From the NCBI RefSeq assembly GCF_000023125.1, contig NC_013037.1, forward strand, positions 1,302,001-1,366,000: DNA of 64,000 nt. Direction: 5' to 3'. The position numbers and the translations under genes are program-made. Source of the DNA: Dyadobacter fermentans DSM 18053 (lineage in GTDB: Bacteria > Bacteroidota > Bacteroidia > Cytophagales > Spirosomataceae). The notes under the pieces were generated by a model. The model searched no databases. It had not been told where the DNA came from and saw only the letters and a program-made list of their open reading frames with translations. Below are positions 17,486 to 26,780 of the stretch, in pieces (the first letter of the stretch is position 1; each line of letters begins with the position of its first letter).

Positions 17486-19753
17486 ATGAAGAACATTCGC
17501 AACGTACTCTTTTACTGCATTACCATCGGTATTTTCGCGGCCCTGCTTTACTTCTTTATCCGACAGGGCACATTCCTCGAAAAAGCCGGCCAAATCACTC
17601 AAAAAGCACCAAACACTTCTTCCTGGGAGCAATTTACTGACACCTTCGGGCACAACCTCACCCACCCGCTCGCCACGCTCCTCGCCCAAATCGTTACCAT
17701 CATCATCGTGGCCCGCATCTTCGGCTGGATCTGCAAGCTTATCGGCCAGCCTACCGTTATCGGCGAAATCGCAGCAGGGATTTTTCTCGGGCCGTCGGTG
17801 CTCGGCATGTTCTACCCGGAGCTCTCGGCATTCATATTTCCGCAAATCTCGCTCAGTAACTTACAGTTTCTCAGTCAGGTAGGGCTTATTCTGTTCATGT
17901 TCATCATCGGCATGGAGCTGGATTTGAAAGTACTGAAAACGAAAGCGCAGGAAGCGATCGTGATCAGCCACGCCAGCATTATCCTCCCGTTTGCGCTGGG
18001 CGTAGGCCTCGCATTATACATGTACACCGATTTTGCCCCGGAAGGCATCAACTTCCTTTCGTTTGCTCTTTTCACCGGTATCGCATTGAGTATCACGGCA
18101 TTTCCCGTTCTTGCACGCATTGTGCAGGAGCGCGGGCTCTCCCGCACGCGCCTGGGCATGATGGTGATCACCTGCGCCGCCACCGACGACGTTACCGCCT
18201 GGTGTATCCTCGCAGCGGTGATCGCGATCGTGAAAGCGGGCGAATTTGTGAGCGCTATCTACACGATCATCCTCTCCGCGGCTTATGTATTATTGATGTT
18301 GCAGGTGGTGAAACCCATGCTGAAACGCATCGGCGACCATTATGCCTACCGTGAGGGCCTCACGAAACCGGTTGTGGCGCTGTTTTTCGTCGTCCTGCTC
18401 GTATCGTCCTACCTCACCGAGATAATCGGCATTCACGCACTGTTCGGGGCGTTTATGGCGGGCGTGATCATGCCGGCCAACCAGCGTTTCCGGAATATTT
18501 TTATCGAAAAAGTGGAGGACGTTTCACTGGTACTGCTATTGCCCCTATTCTTCGTGTTCACCGGTTTAAGGACCCAGATCGGCCTGCTCAACGACCCGCA
18601 TTTGTGGTACGTCACCGGGCTGATCATTGCGGCGGCGGTGGTAGGCAAGTTCTTCGGGAGCGCCATTGCGGCATTGTTTGTGAAACAATCCTGGCGCGAC
18701 AGTCTCATCATCGGATCGCTCATGAACACCCGCGGCCTGGTGGAGCTGGTGGTGCTCAATATCGGCTACGACATCGGCGTACTTTCACCCGAAATCTTCA
18801 CCATGATGGTGATCATGGCACTCGCAACTACCTGTATGACAGGCCCCGCGCTCGACCTGATCGACAAATTCCTGCCCGCCCCGAAGGAAGATCTGCATCC
18901 GGTACACGAGCCGTCGCGCTTTTCCATCCTCATCGCCTTCGCAAGCCCGCAGGGCGGCCGCAAAATGCTGCGCCTGGCCGAAAAGCTCGCCCCCAGGCAG
19001 CCCGATGAACAGAGCATTACCGCACTGCATTTGTCGCCGAGCAGCTACCTCAACCAGGTCAATACCGAAGAATACCAGTACGAAACCTTCCGGCCGATCA
19101 ACGAAGAGGCGCATGCGCTCAACACCCGTTTCACGTCGCTTTTCAAGCCCTCCCAAAGCATTGAACACGACATCATCGAAACCGCAAACGAAGGCGAGTT
19201 CGATATGCTCATGATCGGTATCGGCAGGTCGGTATTTGAGGGTACATTTTTGGGTAAAATATTAGGTTTTACCTCCAAATTCGTCAGCCGCGAGCGGCTT
19301 TTCGATACCATTACCGGCAAGGAAAAGCTCTTCCACGCCGATGTGTTCGATGAGCGCACGACGCACATTATCCGGTCGGTAAAAGTGCCCGTGGGCATTC
19401 TGATCGAGAAGAACCTGGAACAGGTAAGGCACGTTTTCATGCCGCTTTTCACACCGGAGGATCGCCGGCTGCTGCCGTTCGCCGAGCGGCTCACCGACGT
19501 GAGCGGGTTGCAGATGACGATCATGGACCCGTCGCAAACGGTAAGCCAGCACGTCGAAACCGGCGAAGCATTGCATGCATTGCAAACAAAATCGCCCGAA
19601 AATGTGACGCTGCTTTATGAAAACGTGCTCGAAAAGGACTTTTTACAAAGCCAGGACCTGATGGTGATCTCCCTTGAAAGCTGGATCAAAGCGGTGGAAT
19701 CGCACAGCGTGTGGCTTTCCAACTCTCCTTCCGTGCTGATCATACGCGGCTGA
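17486..19753 (+). CDS. KefB-type cation:proton antiporter (CPA2) with C-terminal cytosolic domain
   Basis: About 755 residues from the ATG at 17486, chosen because MKNIRNVLFYCITIGIF gives a normal first membrane helix. A Na+/H+ exchanger domain with about 12 helices spans about 50-440, with VIGEIAAGIFLGPSVLG near the start, CAATDDVTAWCILAAV in the ion-binding region, and LMNTRGLVELVVLNIG near the end. The remaining 300 residues are soluble and show two universal-stress-like halves (RFSILIAFASPQGG, then DMLMIGIGRSVFEG). There is no TrkA-N nucleotide-binding motif, so it resembles the Bacteroidota/cyanobacterial CPA2 group rather than classic KefB. Likely role: Na+ or K+ homeostasis at the inner membrane. 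The gene stands alone. Confidence 0.9.
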   Translation: MKNIRNVLFYCITIGIFAALLYFFIRQGTFLEKAGQITQKAPNTSSWEQFTDTFGHNLTHPLATLLAQIVTIIIVARIFGWICKLIGQPTVIGEIAAGIFLGPSVLGMFYPELSAFIFPQISLSNLQFLSQVGLILFMFIIGMELDLKVLKTKAQEAIVISHASIILPFALGVGLALYMYTDFAPEGINFLSFALFTGIALSITAFPVLARIVQERGLSRTRLGMMVITCAATDDVTAWCILAAVIAIVKAGEFVSAIYTIILSAAYVLLMLQVVKPMLKRIGDHYAYREGLTKPVVALFFVVLLVSSYLTEIIGIHALFGAFMAGVIMPANQRFRNIFIEKVEDVSLVLLLPLFFVFTGLRTQIGLLNDPHLWYVTGLIIAAAVVGKFFGSAIAALFVKQSWRDSLIIGSLMNTRGLVELVVLNIGYDIGVLSPEIFTMMVIMALATTCMTGPALDLIDKFLPAPKEDLHPVHEPSRFSILIAFASPQGGRKMLRLAEKLAPRQPDEQSITALHLSPSSYLNQVNTEEYQYETFRPINEEAHALNTRFTSLFKPSQSIEHDIIETANEGEFDMLMIGIGRSVFEGTFLGKILGFTSKFVSRERLFDTITGKEKLFHADVFDERTTHIIRSVKVPVGILIEKNLEQVRHVFMPLFTPEDRRLLPFAERLTDVSGLQMTIMDPSQTVSQHVETGEALHALQTKSPENVTLLYENVLEKDFLQSQDLMVISLESWIKAVESHSVWLSNSPSVLIIRG

Positions 19754-19785
19754 GGGTCCGTAACTTACGGCCAAACGCACCTTCG

Positions 19786-19858
19786 CTGTCATGTTGAGCG
19801 GAGTCGAAACATCATCTGCAAAGCGCATTTGGCCTTCGACTTCGCTCAGGCAGACAAC
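19786..19858. repeat. Intergenic palindromic repeat downstream of the antiporter gene
   Basis: The left arm GTCATGTTGAGCGGAGTCGA (from 19788) is mirrored imperfectly by TTCGACTTCGCTCAGGCAGA (from 19834). The arms of about 22 nt share the GAGCG-AGTCGAA core and enclose a 20-nt spacer. I recall very similar sequences scattered between genes in many Bacteroidota genomes. It may act as a terminator for the antiporter gene, but there is no clean T tract. Confidence 0.6.
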
Positions 19859-19962
19859 TAAGTGCCACTTTAATGCTATTTGACGCATCATCGACCCCCA
19901 TGGGTTTTTAAAAGGAATAATAAGTGTTTATTTTACAGTAGCGACGCTAGCATTCCAACTCT

Positions 19963-22900
19963 ATGATCCCATTTCTAAGCCAAAACCGCTTCACGAAGTC
20001 CATTAACCCGCAAACGATCCTTTTTTTCTTTCATAACTTCTTCACGAATGTCGGTACCACGCTGGTGTACGTCTCCGCCAATGTACTGCTCCTCGAAAAC
20101 CACCCTGAATACTCGCTCCCGCTTGCCTACATCGCCGCCGCGCTGGCCGTGATGGTTTCGGGCAAGATTTACGAGCATTTCGAACATCACCTTTTATTGA
20201 AAAAGCTGAGCCTCGGGACGATGCTTTCGGCGTTGTTCATGGTAGTGGTGGTCATGGGCCTGCTGCTGGTGGGCCACGGCGTGGCTACGGCCATTGCCGT
20301 GATGGTGGGTTACCGCGTCATCTACCTGCTCATCAACCTGGAATTCTGGGGGTTATCTGCATTGGTTTTTGATGTACGCCAAAGCAAAAGGCTGTTCAGC
20401 GTGATCGGCTCGGGCGATATGCCTGCCAAAGCGCTGGGTGCTGTGCTCACGGTGCTGATCCATTCGCCGTCGGTGCTGACTATTTTGCTGGCTATCTCGC
20501 TGGTCTTCTTTGCATTGGCATTCTACACACAAATCCTCACCTTCCGCCATACCGACATTCCCAACCCGCACCACGCCCGCACGCGGACAACGGAATCGGA
20601 TTCGCGCATTATTCAGAAATATTTCGGCGGCAATAAGCTGCTCACGTCGCTTTGCATTGGAATGGTGGCCATTGCCGCGACGGCGACGTGGATCGAGTAC
20701 CATTTCTTTGTGAATGTCAAATACAAATTCCATAGTCAGCACGATGTGATCGTATTCGTGGGTTCGCTGCTCACGCTCACCTATGTGATTTCGACGTTTG
20801 TTAAAATGCTGTTTTCGAGCAAAACTGTGGAGCGGTTCGGCATTAAACTTACCTTATACCTGCTGCCGCTCACGACGATCGCGATCTCGCTCGGCTTGCT
20901 GGTATCGTCGTATTTCCGGAAAGACGAGCCTTCGCTGCTGGCCTATTACTGCATTGCCTATTTGCTTTTCGAGCTCGTGAGAAGGACCATTTTCGACCCG
21001 GTTTTCCTAGTGTTGTTCCAACCGCTTTCCACCAAAACGCGTTTAAAGGGCCACACGCTGGCGAAAGGACTTTTTGAGCCGCTGGGTATGCTCATTGCCG
21101 GCGCGATGCTCTGGGTCATTTACACGCAGCAATGGAGCGACATTAGCCTCACATTCGACCTATCCCTGCTTTTTGCGCTCGGCGCATTGGTTGTATTCCG
21201 CAAAACCTACCGCCATTATATGCAGGAGCTCAAATCGGCGATCAGCAAGCGATTCATCCGCAGCGGCGAAATGGCATCCCCTGCCGAAGCATTGCCGATC
21301 ATCACCGAAAACCTCCAAAGCGACCGCAAGGAAGAAGTGCTGAATGCGATCGACTGGCTCGCGCGGAACAAAGTTTCGCTCTTCCGTAAGCACGCCGACG
21401 AGCTGCTGGAAAGCCCGTTCGTGCAGGTAAGGTTAAAGACGTTGCAGACGCTCTCGACCCTCGAAAAGCCCGAGCTTTCGGATGCATTCATCCAGTACAT
21501 CGAGGAAGAACCCGACGCGGCCTGCCAGGTACTCGCCGTGCGCCTGGCCTGTGCGAACGGACGCCTGAACGACGAGCAAACGGCCCATTTCCTGGCCCAC
21601 AGCGACCTCGACATTGTGAAAGGCACGATCATCGGCTGCTGGGAAGCCGGGAAAGCATTGCCGCTGATCCACGGTACTTTGCAACGCCTTTTCGGCTCCG
21701 AGCAGGAAAGCCACCAGCTCGCCGCGCTCGACTGCCTGAAAGTAACGGGTGTCAATTCCTACGAAAATCTGCTCAAAAGCTGCATTCAAAACGGCTCGCA
21801 GCGTGTACGCAACTACGCCATCGAAGTAGCCGCCACGGTGGGTTCCCCTGCCCTGCTGCGCGACCTGCGCCTGGTCCTCACCGGCACATTAACCCCCTCG
21901 ACGATCCAGGCGCTCATCCATTCAGGCGACCTCGGCATCCGCATTATCGAGGGTTGGTTACAGGAAGATTCCACCGGCGAGCGCATCCGAACATTCATTA
22001 AAAGTGCTGAAAAGGGCAAACATGAATTTGTATTGCAAATACTTTTTAACCTTATTAAAAATATCTACCATAATAAACTATCAATTAATACAGAAAATAT
22101 TGATAGTTACACCCATATTGCGGCGCTAAAGGTGCTGAGTCAATACACATTAATAACTGACTATCAAACGCTTATTCCCGAGTTTGTGGAAAAAGAGCTT
22201 ATCCATGCAGGCCAGTTGCTCAACGGAATGGACGCCAGCGAAACCGATATCAGCTGGAACAATGCATTGGAATATGAGCTGCAACTGACGGCGCAACGGC
22301 TGTTTTACCTGTTCATGATGCAGTATGACAAGGAAGCTGTGCAGAGCGCGTGGAAGGGAATCCGGCAGGCGAGCAAGGAGAAACGGGCCAATTCCCTCGA
22401 ACTGATCGAAAGCCTTTTGCCGCGGATGCTGTACCCGTCGCTGCATGCATTGTTTGAAAACATCTCCATTCAGAAAAAGCGCGACGCGCTGCGCCAGTAC
22501 ATGGGCAATGTGGAACCGGGGCTCTCGCTGATCACGATGATCCTTTCCCAGGAAGAACGGGCATTCACGACGTGGACCATCGCGCTCGCCGTGGGCAGAT
22601 GCGACGCGGCCGAGGCCGACCTCGTGCATCTCGAGAAACTGGCGAACCACTCGTCCCGCCTGGTTCGTGAGGCAGTATCTCAAAAATATGCAGCCCTGGC
22701 CCAGCGGCCCGATCTTAAATTTACGCTTCGAATCCCTATGAAACACGCCGAACCTACCCAGCAGATTTCCGAAATGGAAAGGGTGATTGTCCTTAAAAAC
22801 ACCCAGCTTTTCGCACAGACGCCCGAGAACGTGCTCAGCTCCATCGCCCCGATTATGAAGGAAATTACGTACACCGACGGGCAGGAAATATTTGCAAAAG

Positions 22901-23190
22901 GCGACCTCGGCGACTCGATGTACATCATTTACACCGGCCAGGTAGGCATTTACGACGGCCCGAAACAGCTTGCATTATTCGACAAGGGCGAGATTTTCGG
23001 GGAGCTCTCATTGCTCGATACCGAGCCGCGTTCCGCCACGACCGTCGCCGAAACCGACTCGCTTGTGTTCCGCATCGACCAGGAAGATTTCTTTGAACTG
23101 ATGGAAGAACGCGACGAAATCCTGCGCAATGTGCTCCGCATTCTGTGCCAGCGCATCCGCGTGCAGAATGAGAAAATGCGCCAGCTATAA
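19963..23190 (+). CDS. Nucleotide-transporter-like membrane domain fused to HEAT repeats and a C-terminal cNMP-binding domain
   Basis: 1075 residues. Residues 1-420 hold about 12 membrane helices; FWGLSALVFDVRQSKRLFSVIGSGDMPAKALG resembles the conserved region of ATP/ADP-translocase (NTT/Npt) and MFS relatives. Residues about 430-930 are helical HEAT-like repeats (VLNAIDWLARNKV, VQVRLKTLQTLSTLEKPEL, VRNYAIEVAATVG, LVREAVSQKYAAL). Residues 940-1070 are a cyclic-nucleotide-binding domain with a phosphate-binding cassette (FGELSLLDTEPRSATT) that keeps the Glu and Arg used to bind cAMP. The gene converges on, and overlaps by 6 bp, the HD gene of an adenylate-cyclase operon, so control by locally made cAMP is an attractive inference. 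Transport activity is unproven. Confidence 0.85.
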   Translation: MIPFLSQNRFTKSINPQTILFFFHNFFTNVGTTLVYVSANVLLLENHPEYSLPLAYIAAALAVMVSGKIYEHFEHHLLLKKLSLGTMLSALFMVVVVMGLLLVGHGVATAIAVMVGYRVIYLLINLEFWGLSALVFDVRQSKRLFSVIGSGDMPAKALGAVLTVLIHSPSVLTILLAISLVFFALAFYTQILTFRHTDIPNPHHARTRTTESDSRIIQKYFGGNKLLTSLCIGMVAIAATATWIEYHFFVNVKYKFHSQHDVIVFVGSLLTLTYVISTFVKMLFSSKTVERFGIKLTLYLLPLTTIAISLGLLVSSYFRKDEPSLLAYYCIAYLLFELVRRTIFDPVFLVLFQPLSTKTRLKGHTLAKGLFEPLGMLIAGAMLWVIYTQQWSDISLTFDLSLLFALGALVVFRKTYRHYMQELKSAISKRFIRSGEMASPAEALPIITENLQSDRKEEVLNAIDWLARNKVSLFRKHADELLESPFVQVRLKTLQTLSTLEKPELSDAFIQYIEEEPDAACQVLAVRLACANGRLNDEQTAHFLAHSDLDIVKGTIIGCWEAGKALPLIHGTLQRLFGSEQESHQLAALDCLKVTGVNSYENLLKSCIQNGSQRVRNYAIEVAATVGSPALLRDLRLVLTGTLTPSTIQALIHSGDLGIRIIEGWLQEDSTGERIRTFIKSAEKGKHEFVLQILFNLIKNIYHNKLSINTENIDSYTHIAALKVLSQYTLITDYQTLIPEFVEKELIHAGQLLNGMDASETDISWNNALEYELQLTAQRLFYLFMMQYDKEAVQSAWKGIRQASKEKRANSLELIESLLPRMLYPSLHALFENISIQKKRDALRQYMGNVEPGLSLITMILSQEERAFTTWTIALAVGRCDAAEADLVHLEKLANHSSRLVREAVSQKYAALAQRPDLKFTLRIPMKHAEPTQQISEMERVIVLKNTQLFAQTPENVLSSIAPIMKEITYTDGQEIFAKGDLGDSMYIIYTGQVGIYDGPKQLALFDKGEIFGELSLLDTEPRSATTVAETDSLVFRIDQEDFFELMEERDEILRNVLRILCQRIRVQNEKMRQL

Positions 23191-23772
23191 GGCCCTGGGG
23201 CTGTTTTTGAGGTGTTGGAGATGTCGCTGCTTAGCGGCATCCCGGCGCTTTTGCTGCGAAGCCGTCCAGTAGGAATGCGCTTCCAGGAACTTCACCTGCA
23301 CCGCGTCCCACGCAGGAATGTCCTCCACCATATCCCGCACTTTCAATTCCTCAAATAAAGTGGCGGCAATGGCTTCAAAATCGGCACGCCCGAGGTAATC
23401 CAGGTCGGCGTCGCAAATGATCTTTTCCAGCGTGTTTTGGGGGCTTTGCGGGATTTTTGTAGCCATAATCATCCCGCAGATGGTTTCAATTTGCCTGGCA
23501 TTGTAGCCAAAATCCGCCAGCACCTCGCGTGCAAGCGCGCATCCGGCCTCCTCGTGGCCCTGGTAGGCGGTCAGAAAGCCGCTATCGTGGTACAATGCAG
23601 CCGTACGCAGCAATGCGAGCGATTCACTGTCGGTTATCCCTTCCAACGCCGCGATTTCCGCCGATGCCGCTACGACATCGAGCGTGTGATGGATGCCGTG
23701 GTAAAAAAGCGTGCGGTCCAGCCGGCTTTCGAGCTGCCCGAGCACATATTGTTCAGCCTTTTCGATTCGCAT
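23185..23772 (-). CDS. HD-domain phosphohydrolase
   Basis: 195 residues from the ATG at 23772, which lies 2 bp after the cyclase stop; the upstream open frame runs inside that gene and is rejected. The HD metal set is visible: His25 in FYHGIHH, His62-Asp63 in ALYHDSGF, and a later acidic cluster CDADLDYLGR. HD proteins of this size hydrolyse nucleotides or phosphate esters. As the last gene in an operon with an adenylate cyclase it could be a cyclic-nucleotide phosphodiesterase, though that is inference and other HD roles are possible. Its stop overlaps by 6 bp the end of the convergent transporter/HEAT gene. Confidence 0.85.
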   Translation of the reverse strand: MRIEKAEQYVLGQLESRLDRTLFYHGIHHTLDVVAASAEIAALEGITDSESLALLRTAALYHDSGFLTAYQGHEEAGCALAREVLADFGYNARQIETICGMIMATKIPQSPQNTLEKIICDADLDYLGRADFEAIAATLFEELKVRDMVEDIPAWDAVQVKFLEAHSYWTASQQKRRDAAKQRHLQHLKNSPRAL

Positions 23773-23774
23773 GG

Positions 23775-24821
23775 CTATTCGATCACTTCGTAGATCAGCA
23801 CCGGGTTGGATTTGTTTTTGAGGTTCACTTCGCCTACCTGGGTGCATTTAAATGCCTCTTTCAGCTTTTCGTAGGCAGAATCCGGCACCACTACCTGCCC
23901 CGGTTTGGCAATGGATTGCAGTCGCTGCGCCACATTCACCACATCGCCGATCACCGTGTAATCCAGCCGTTTCAGCGCCGCCGAACCAATATTCCCCGAC
24001 ACCATTTCTCCGGAATTAATGCCGATCGAAACCTTGGGATGGTAGCCCGAATTATCCGAAAGTTCTTCTTTAAATCCATTGATATGGTTGCGAACGGCCA
24101 GCGAACATTCCACCGCGCGGTCGAGGTGGTATTCGCCGCGGAAAACCGCCATGACGGCGTCGCCCATAAACTTATCCACGTGCCCGCCCTGCGCGATGAT
24201 TTCCTTCACCATCACATCGAAATACTTGTTGATCAGCTTCACCACACGGTCCGGCTGTTCCTTCTCCGAAATGGCCGTAAAACCGCACATATCCATAAAA
24301 ACGACCGTTCCTTCAATGGTTTCGCTCGTCATCAGCGACTTTTCGAACGTTTCCTGCGTCATAAATTGCAGCACCGAAGCATCCACATACATGCGCAGAA
24401 TATCGTTTTCCCGCACCGCCTTCAATGTGTCTTTCAGCTGCGCCACGTATTGGAGCGTTTTCTCCATCGTGACCTCCAAATCGCGGAAATCAATGGGTTT
24501 GGTCAGAAAATCGAAGGCGCCCCGGTTCATGGCGGTGCGGATATTGTCCATATCGCCATATGCCGATACGATAACGGATTTCAGCAGCGGGCTCATTTCG
24601 CCGAGCCGCACAAGGAGCGTCAGCCCATCCATTTCGGGCATATTAATGTCGCTCAAAACCATATCCACATCGGGATGCTCCGCCAGCACTTCCAGCGCTT
24701 GCAGGCCGTTCTCAGCAAACACAAATTCGTATTGCTGCTCGCGGATTTGCCGCCTGAACTTCTGCTTAATGAGCAGTTGCAGGTCGGCCTCGTCGTCCAC
24801 TACGAGAATTTTGGCTTTCAT
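23775..24821 (-). CDS. Receiver domain-class III adenylate cyclase fusion
   Basis: 348 residues. A CheY-like receiver occupies 1-120 with Asp9/Asp10, phospho-acceptor Asp58 (LSDINMPEMDG) and Lys108. A coiled linker (120-165) leads to a class III cyclase domain (about 168-345). Both metal aspartates are present (Asp177 in VVFMDMCGFT, Asp221 in KFMGDAVMAVF), as are adenine-selecting Lys217 and Thr289 (DYTVIGD) and transition-state Asn296/Arg300 (NVAQR). A Thr in place of the usual Asp marks class IIIb, the group that includes bicarbonate-responsive cyclases. It should make cAMP when phosphorylated. It overlaps the preceding receiver gene by 4 bp, showing translational coupling within the kinase operon. 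Confidence 0.93.
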   Translation of the reverse strand: MKAKILVVDDEADLQLLIKQKFRRQIREQQYEFVFAENGLQALEVLAEHPDVDMVLSDINMPEMDGLTLLVRLGEMSPLLKSVIVSAYGDMDNIRTAMNRGAFDFLTKPIDFRDLEVTMEKTLQYVAQLKDTLKAVRENDILRMYVDASVLQFMTQETFEKSLMTSETIEGTVVFMDMCGFTAISEKEQPDRVVKLINKYFDVMVKEIIAQGGHVDKFMGDAVMAVFRGEYHLDRAVECSLAVRNHINGFKEELSDNSGYHPKVSIGINSGEMVSGNIGSAALKRLDYTVIGDVVNVAQRLQSIAKPGQVVVPDSAYEKLKEAFKCTQVGEVNLKNKSNPVLIYEVIE

Positions 24822-25189
24822 AACAGGAGCAGTTTCTCTTTCAGTTCGTTAAAATTGACCGGTTTGGTCAGGAAATCGTCCGCGCCGAGCTGCATGGCCT
24901 GGTCGTGGTTGGCGGCATCGCCGTAAGCGGTGATCATCATCACTTGCGGGGGCGCCGAGGGGTGGTCGGTGCGGATGCGTTTGAGCAGCTCGATCCCGCT
25001 CATGCCGGGCATATTAATGTCCGAAAGGATCATCACCACTTCGGAAGGGTGATTTTGCATGTATTCCAATGCTTCCTCGCCGGAAAAAGCGAAGGAAAAT
25101 TCGAACTGCCCGCCGCGGATCTCCCGGCGGAATTTTTGTTCAAAAAGCGACTTGACGTCTTCCTCGTCATCTACAACCAGTATTTTCAT
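24818..25189 (-). CDS. Single-domain response regulator
   Basis: 123 residues, a receiver domain alone: acidic pair Asp7/Asp8, phospho-acceptor Asp57 (ILSDINMPGMSG), Thr in MMITAYGD and Lys in FLTKPVNF. It lies 18 bp downstream of the histidine kinase and overlaps the cyclase gene by 4 bp. Its sequence is close to the receiver part of that cyclase (DDE-start, KFRREIRGGQFEF against KFRRQIREQQYEF), suggesting duplication. It probably acts as a phosphate carrier, sink or second output for the same kinase. Confidence 0.93.
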   Translation of the reverse strand: MKILVVDDEEDVKSLFEQKFRREIRGGQFEFSFAFSGEEALEYMQNHPSEVVMILSDINMPGMSGIELLKRIRTDHPSAPPQVMMITAYGDAANHDQAMQLGADDFLTKPVNFNELKEKLLLL

Positions 25190-25207
25190 ATTCGGGTAGG
25201 GTTAAAA

Positions 25208-26569
25208 TCAGGCAGCGGGAATTGTGATGCGGAATTCGGTCTTTTCCCCTTCCACCGTGTCCACTTCGAGCACGCCGCCGTGGCCGTTGGTGATGATGTC
25301 GTAGCTCATCGAGAGGCCCAGACCGGTGCCCTGGCCCGTCGGCTTGGTGGTGAAAAACGGCTGAAAAATCTTCGCTTTCACATGCTCCGGCATGCCCGTT
25401 CCGTTATCCGACACCCTGATATAGAGCTTATTATCAAATTTTTTGGTACTAATTCTTACCTCCGGCTTGTAATCTCCCAGCTGGCCGGCCTCGCTAAGCC
25501 GCCGTTTTTTCTCGGAAACCGCGTAGAAAGCATTGGTAAAAAGGTTGAGAAAAACGCGGCCCAGATCCTGCGGGAGCACATTTACCGTTCCGATCGTCGG
25601 GTCAAAATCGGTCACGAGCGCGGCATTGAACTCCTTGTCCTTCGCGCGCAGGCCGTGGTAAGCGAGGCGCATGTACTCGTCCGCGAGCGCATTCACCTCC
25701 ACCGGCTCCTTCTCGCCCGACGACACCCGCGAATGTTGCAGCATTCCTTTCACGATCGAATCGGCGCGTTTGCCGTGGTGCGTGATTTTCTGCTGATTTT
25801 GGCTCAAATCGGCGATAATGCCCTTGATATAGTCCTTATCGTCGTCTGCAATGCCCGTTTTTTCAATCTCCTCCTCCAACTCCTGGCAAAGCTCCACGGA
25901 CACTTCGGAGAAATTATTAACAAAGTTCAAAGGATTCTGGATTTCGTGCGCGATGCCGGCGGTAAGCTCGCCGAGCGAAGCCATTTTTTCACTCTGGATC
26001 AGCTGGTTTTGAGTGGCTTTCAGTTCTTCGATGGCCTTTTGCAATTCTTCTTTCTGCTGCGTCAGTTCGTGGGTACGCTCGGCTACGAGGTATTCCAATG
26101 ATTGCCGCTGCTCCCGGGCGATTTCTTCGTCACGAATCCTGTCGCGGCGTTCCTGTGCCAGCACTTTCTGCTGCTTTTTGGCATAAATCCATATCACAAA
26201 GCAGAAAAGCCAGGCGAAGAGAATGGCCATGCCGAAAAAATCGTCGTACTCGTCATGAAACTTGGGCAACACGAGCTTGAAGAAATCACTGAGCATCGAC
26301 ACGCCCACAAACGGCACGATCGACTGCACCAATGTGCGGATCGACCTGAAATCTTCCTCCTTGTAAAATATCGCCAGCAGTCCGATCAACGAAAGATTCC
26401 ATACCCAAGTGAACATTTCCGGTTGCCTGGCCACGTAATACACCCCCAGCAGGATAAACACGTAGTAGCGTGCATATTTGAAGAAGTTCTCCCATTTGGG
26501 CCGCTGATCGGTATGCTGCATCGCCTGCTGGGCGAATTGGACGAGAAAGAAGGCTACGATAAAATGCAT
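25208..26569 (-). CDS. Membrane-bound sensor histidine kinase
   Basis: 453 residues. Residues 1-130 contain about four or five hydrophobic segments with short loops and no extracellular sensor domain. A long coiled coil follows (130-195). The kinase core has H-box His208 (GIAHEIQNPLNF), an N-box (NLFTNAFYA), a G1 box (VSDNGTGMP) and a G2 box (GTGLGLSMSYDI). It heads an operon with a receiver, a receiver-cyclase and an HD hydrolase, and is the likely phosphodonor for both receivers. The stimulus would be sensed in or near the membrane; nothing in the sequence identifies it. Confidence 0.93.
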   Translation of the reverse strand: MHFIVAFFLVQFAQQAMQHTDQRPKWENFFKYARYYVFILLGVYYVARQPEMFTWVWNLSLIGLLAIFYKEEDFRSIRTLVQSIVPFVGVSMLSDFFKLVLPKFHDEYDDFFGMAILFAWLFCFVIWIYAKKQQKVLAQERRDRIRDEEIAREQRQSLEYLVAERTHELTQQKEELQKAIEELKATQNQLIQSEKMASLGELTAGIAHEIQNPLNFVNNFSEVSVELCQELEEEIEKTGIADDDKDYIKGIIADLSQNQQKITHHGKRADSIVKGMLQHSRVSSGEKEPVEVNALADEYMRLAYHGLRAKDKEFNAALVTDFDPTIGTVNVLPQDLGRVFLNLFTNAFYAVSEKKRRLSEAGQLGDYKPEVRISTKKFDNKLYIRVSDNGTGMPEHVKAKIFQPFFTTKPTGQGTGLGLSMSYDIITNGHGGVLEVDTVEGEKTEFRITIPAA

Positions 26570-26780
26570 GTATATTATCCGGCGTTCGTTTTGCTGAAAA
26601 AAGTATCTCTATCCGGCAAAATAGTTATTTTCTCCCGGAAATTAATTCCACTACCGCAATCACGGAACCTGGCTGTTCCGACAGAATGTATGCATTGACC
26701 CGCATTAATTCCACCAACAGGCTCGCGCTCACAATCCCAGATCCCGCCAGCGCCGCGATGCAACAGATTTCCGAAAGATG

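Noticed and set aside
23529..24926. 465-residue open frame on the plus strand
   Set aside because: Antisense to the HD and receiver-cyclase genes, which are certain; composition is that of a shadow frame.
24905..26101. 398-residue open frame on the plus strand
   Set aside because: Antisense to the response regulator and histidine kinase genes.
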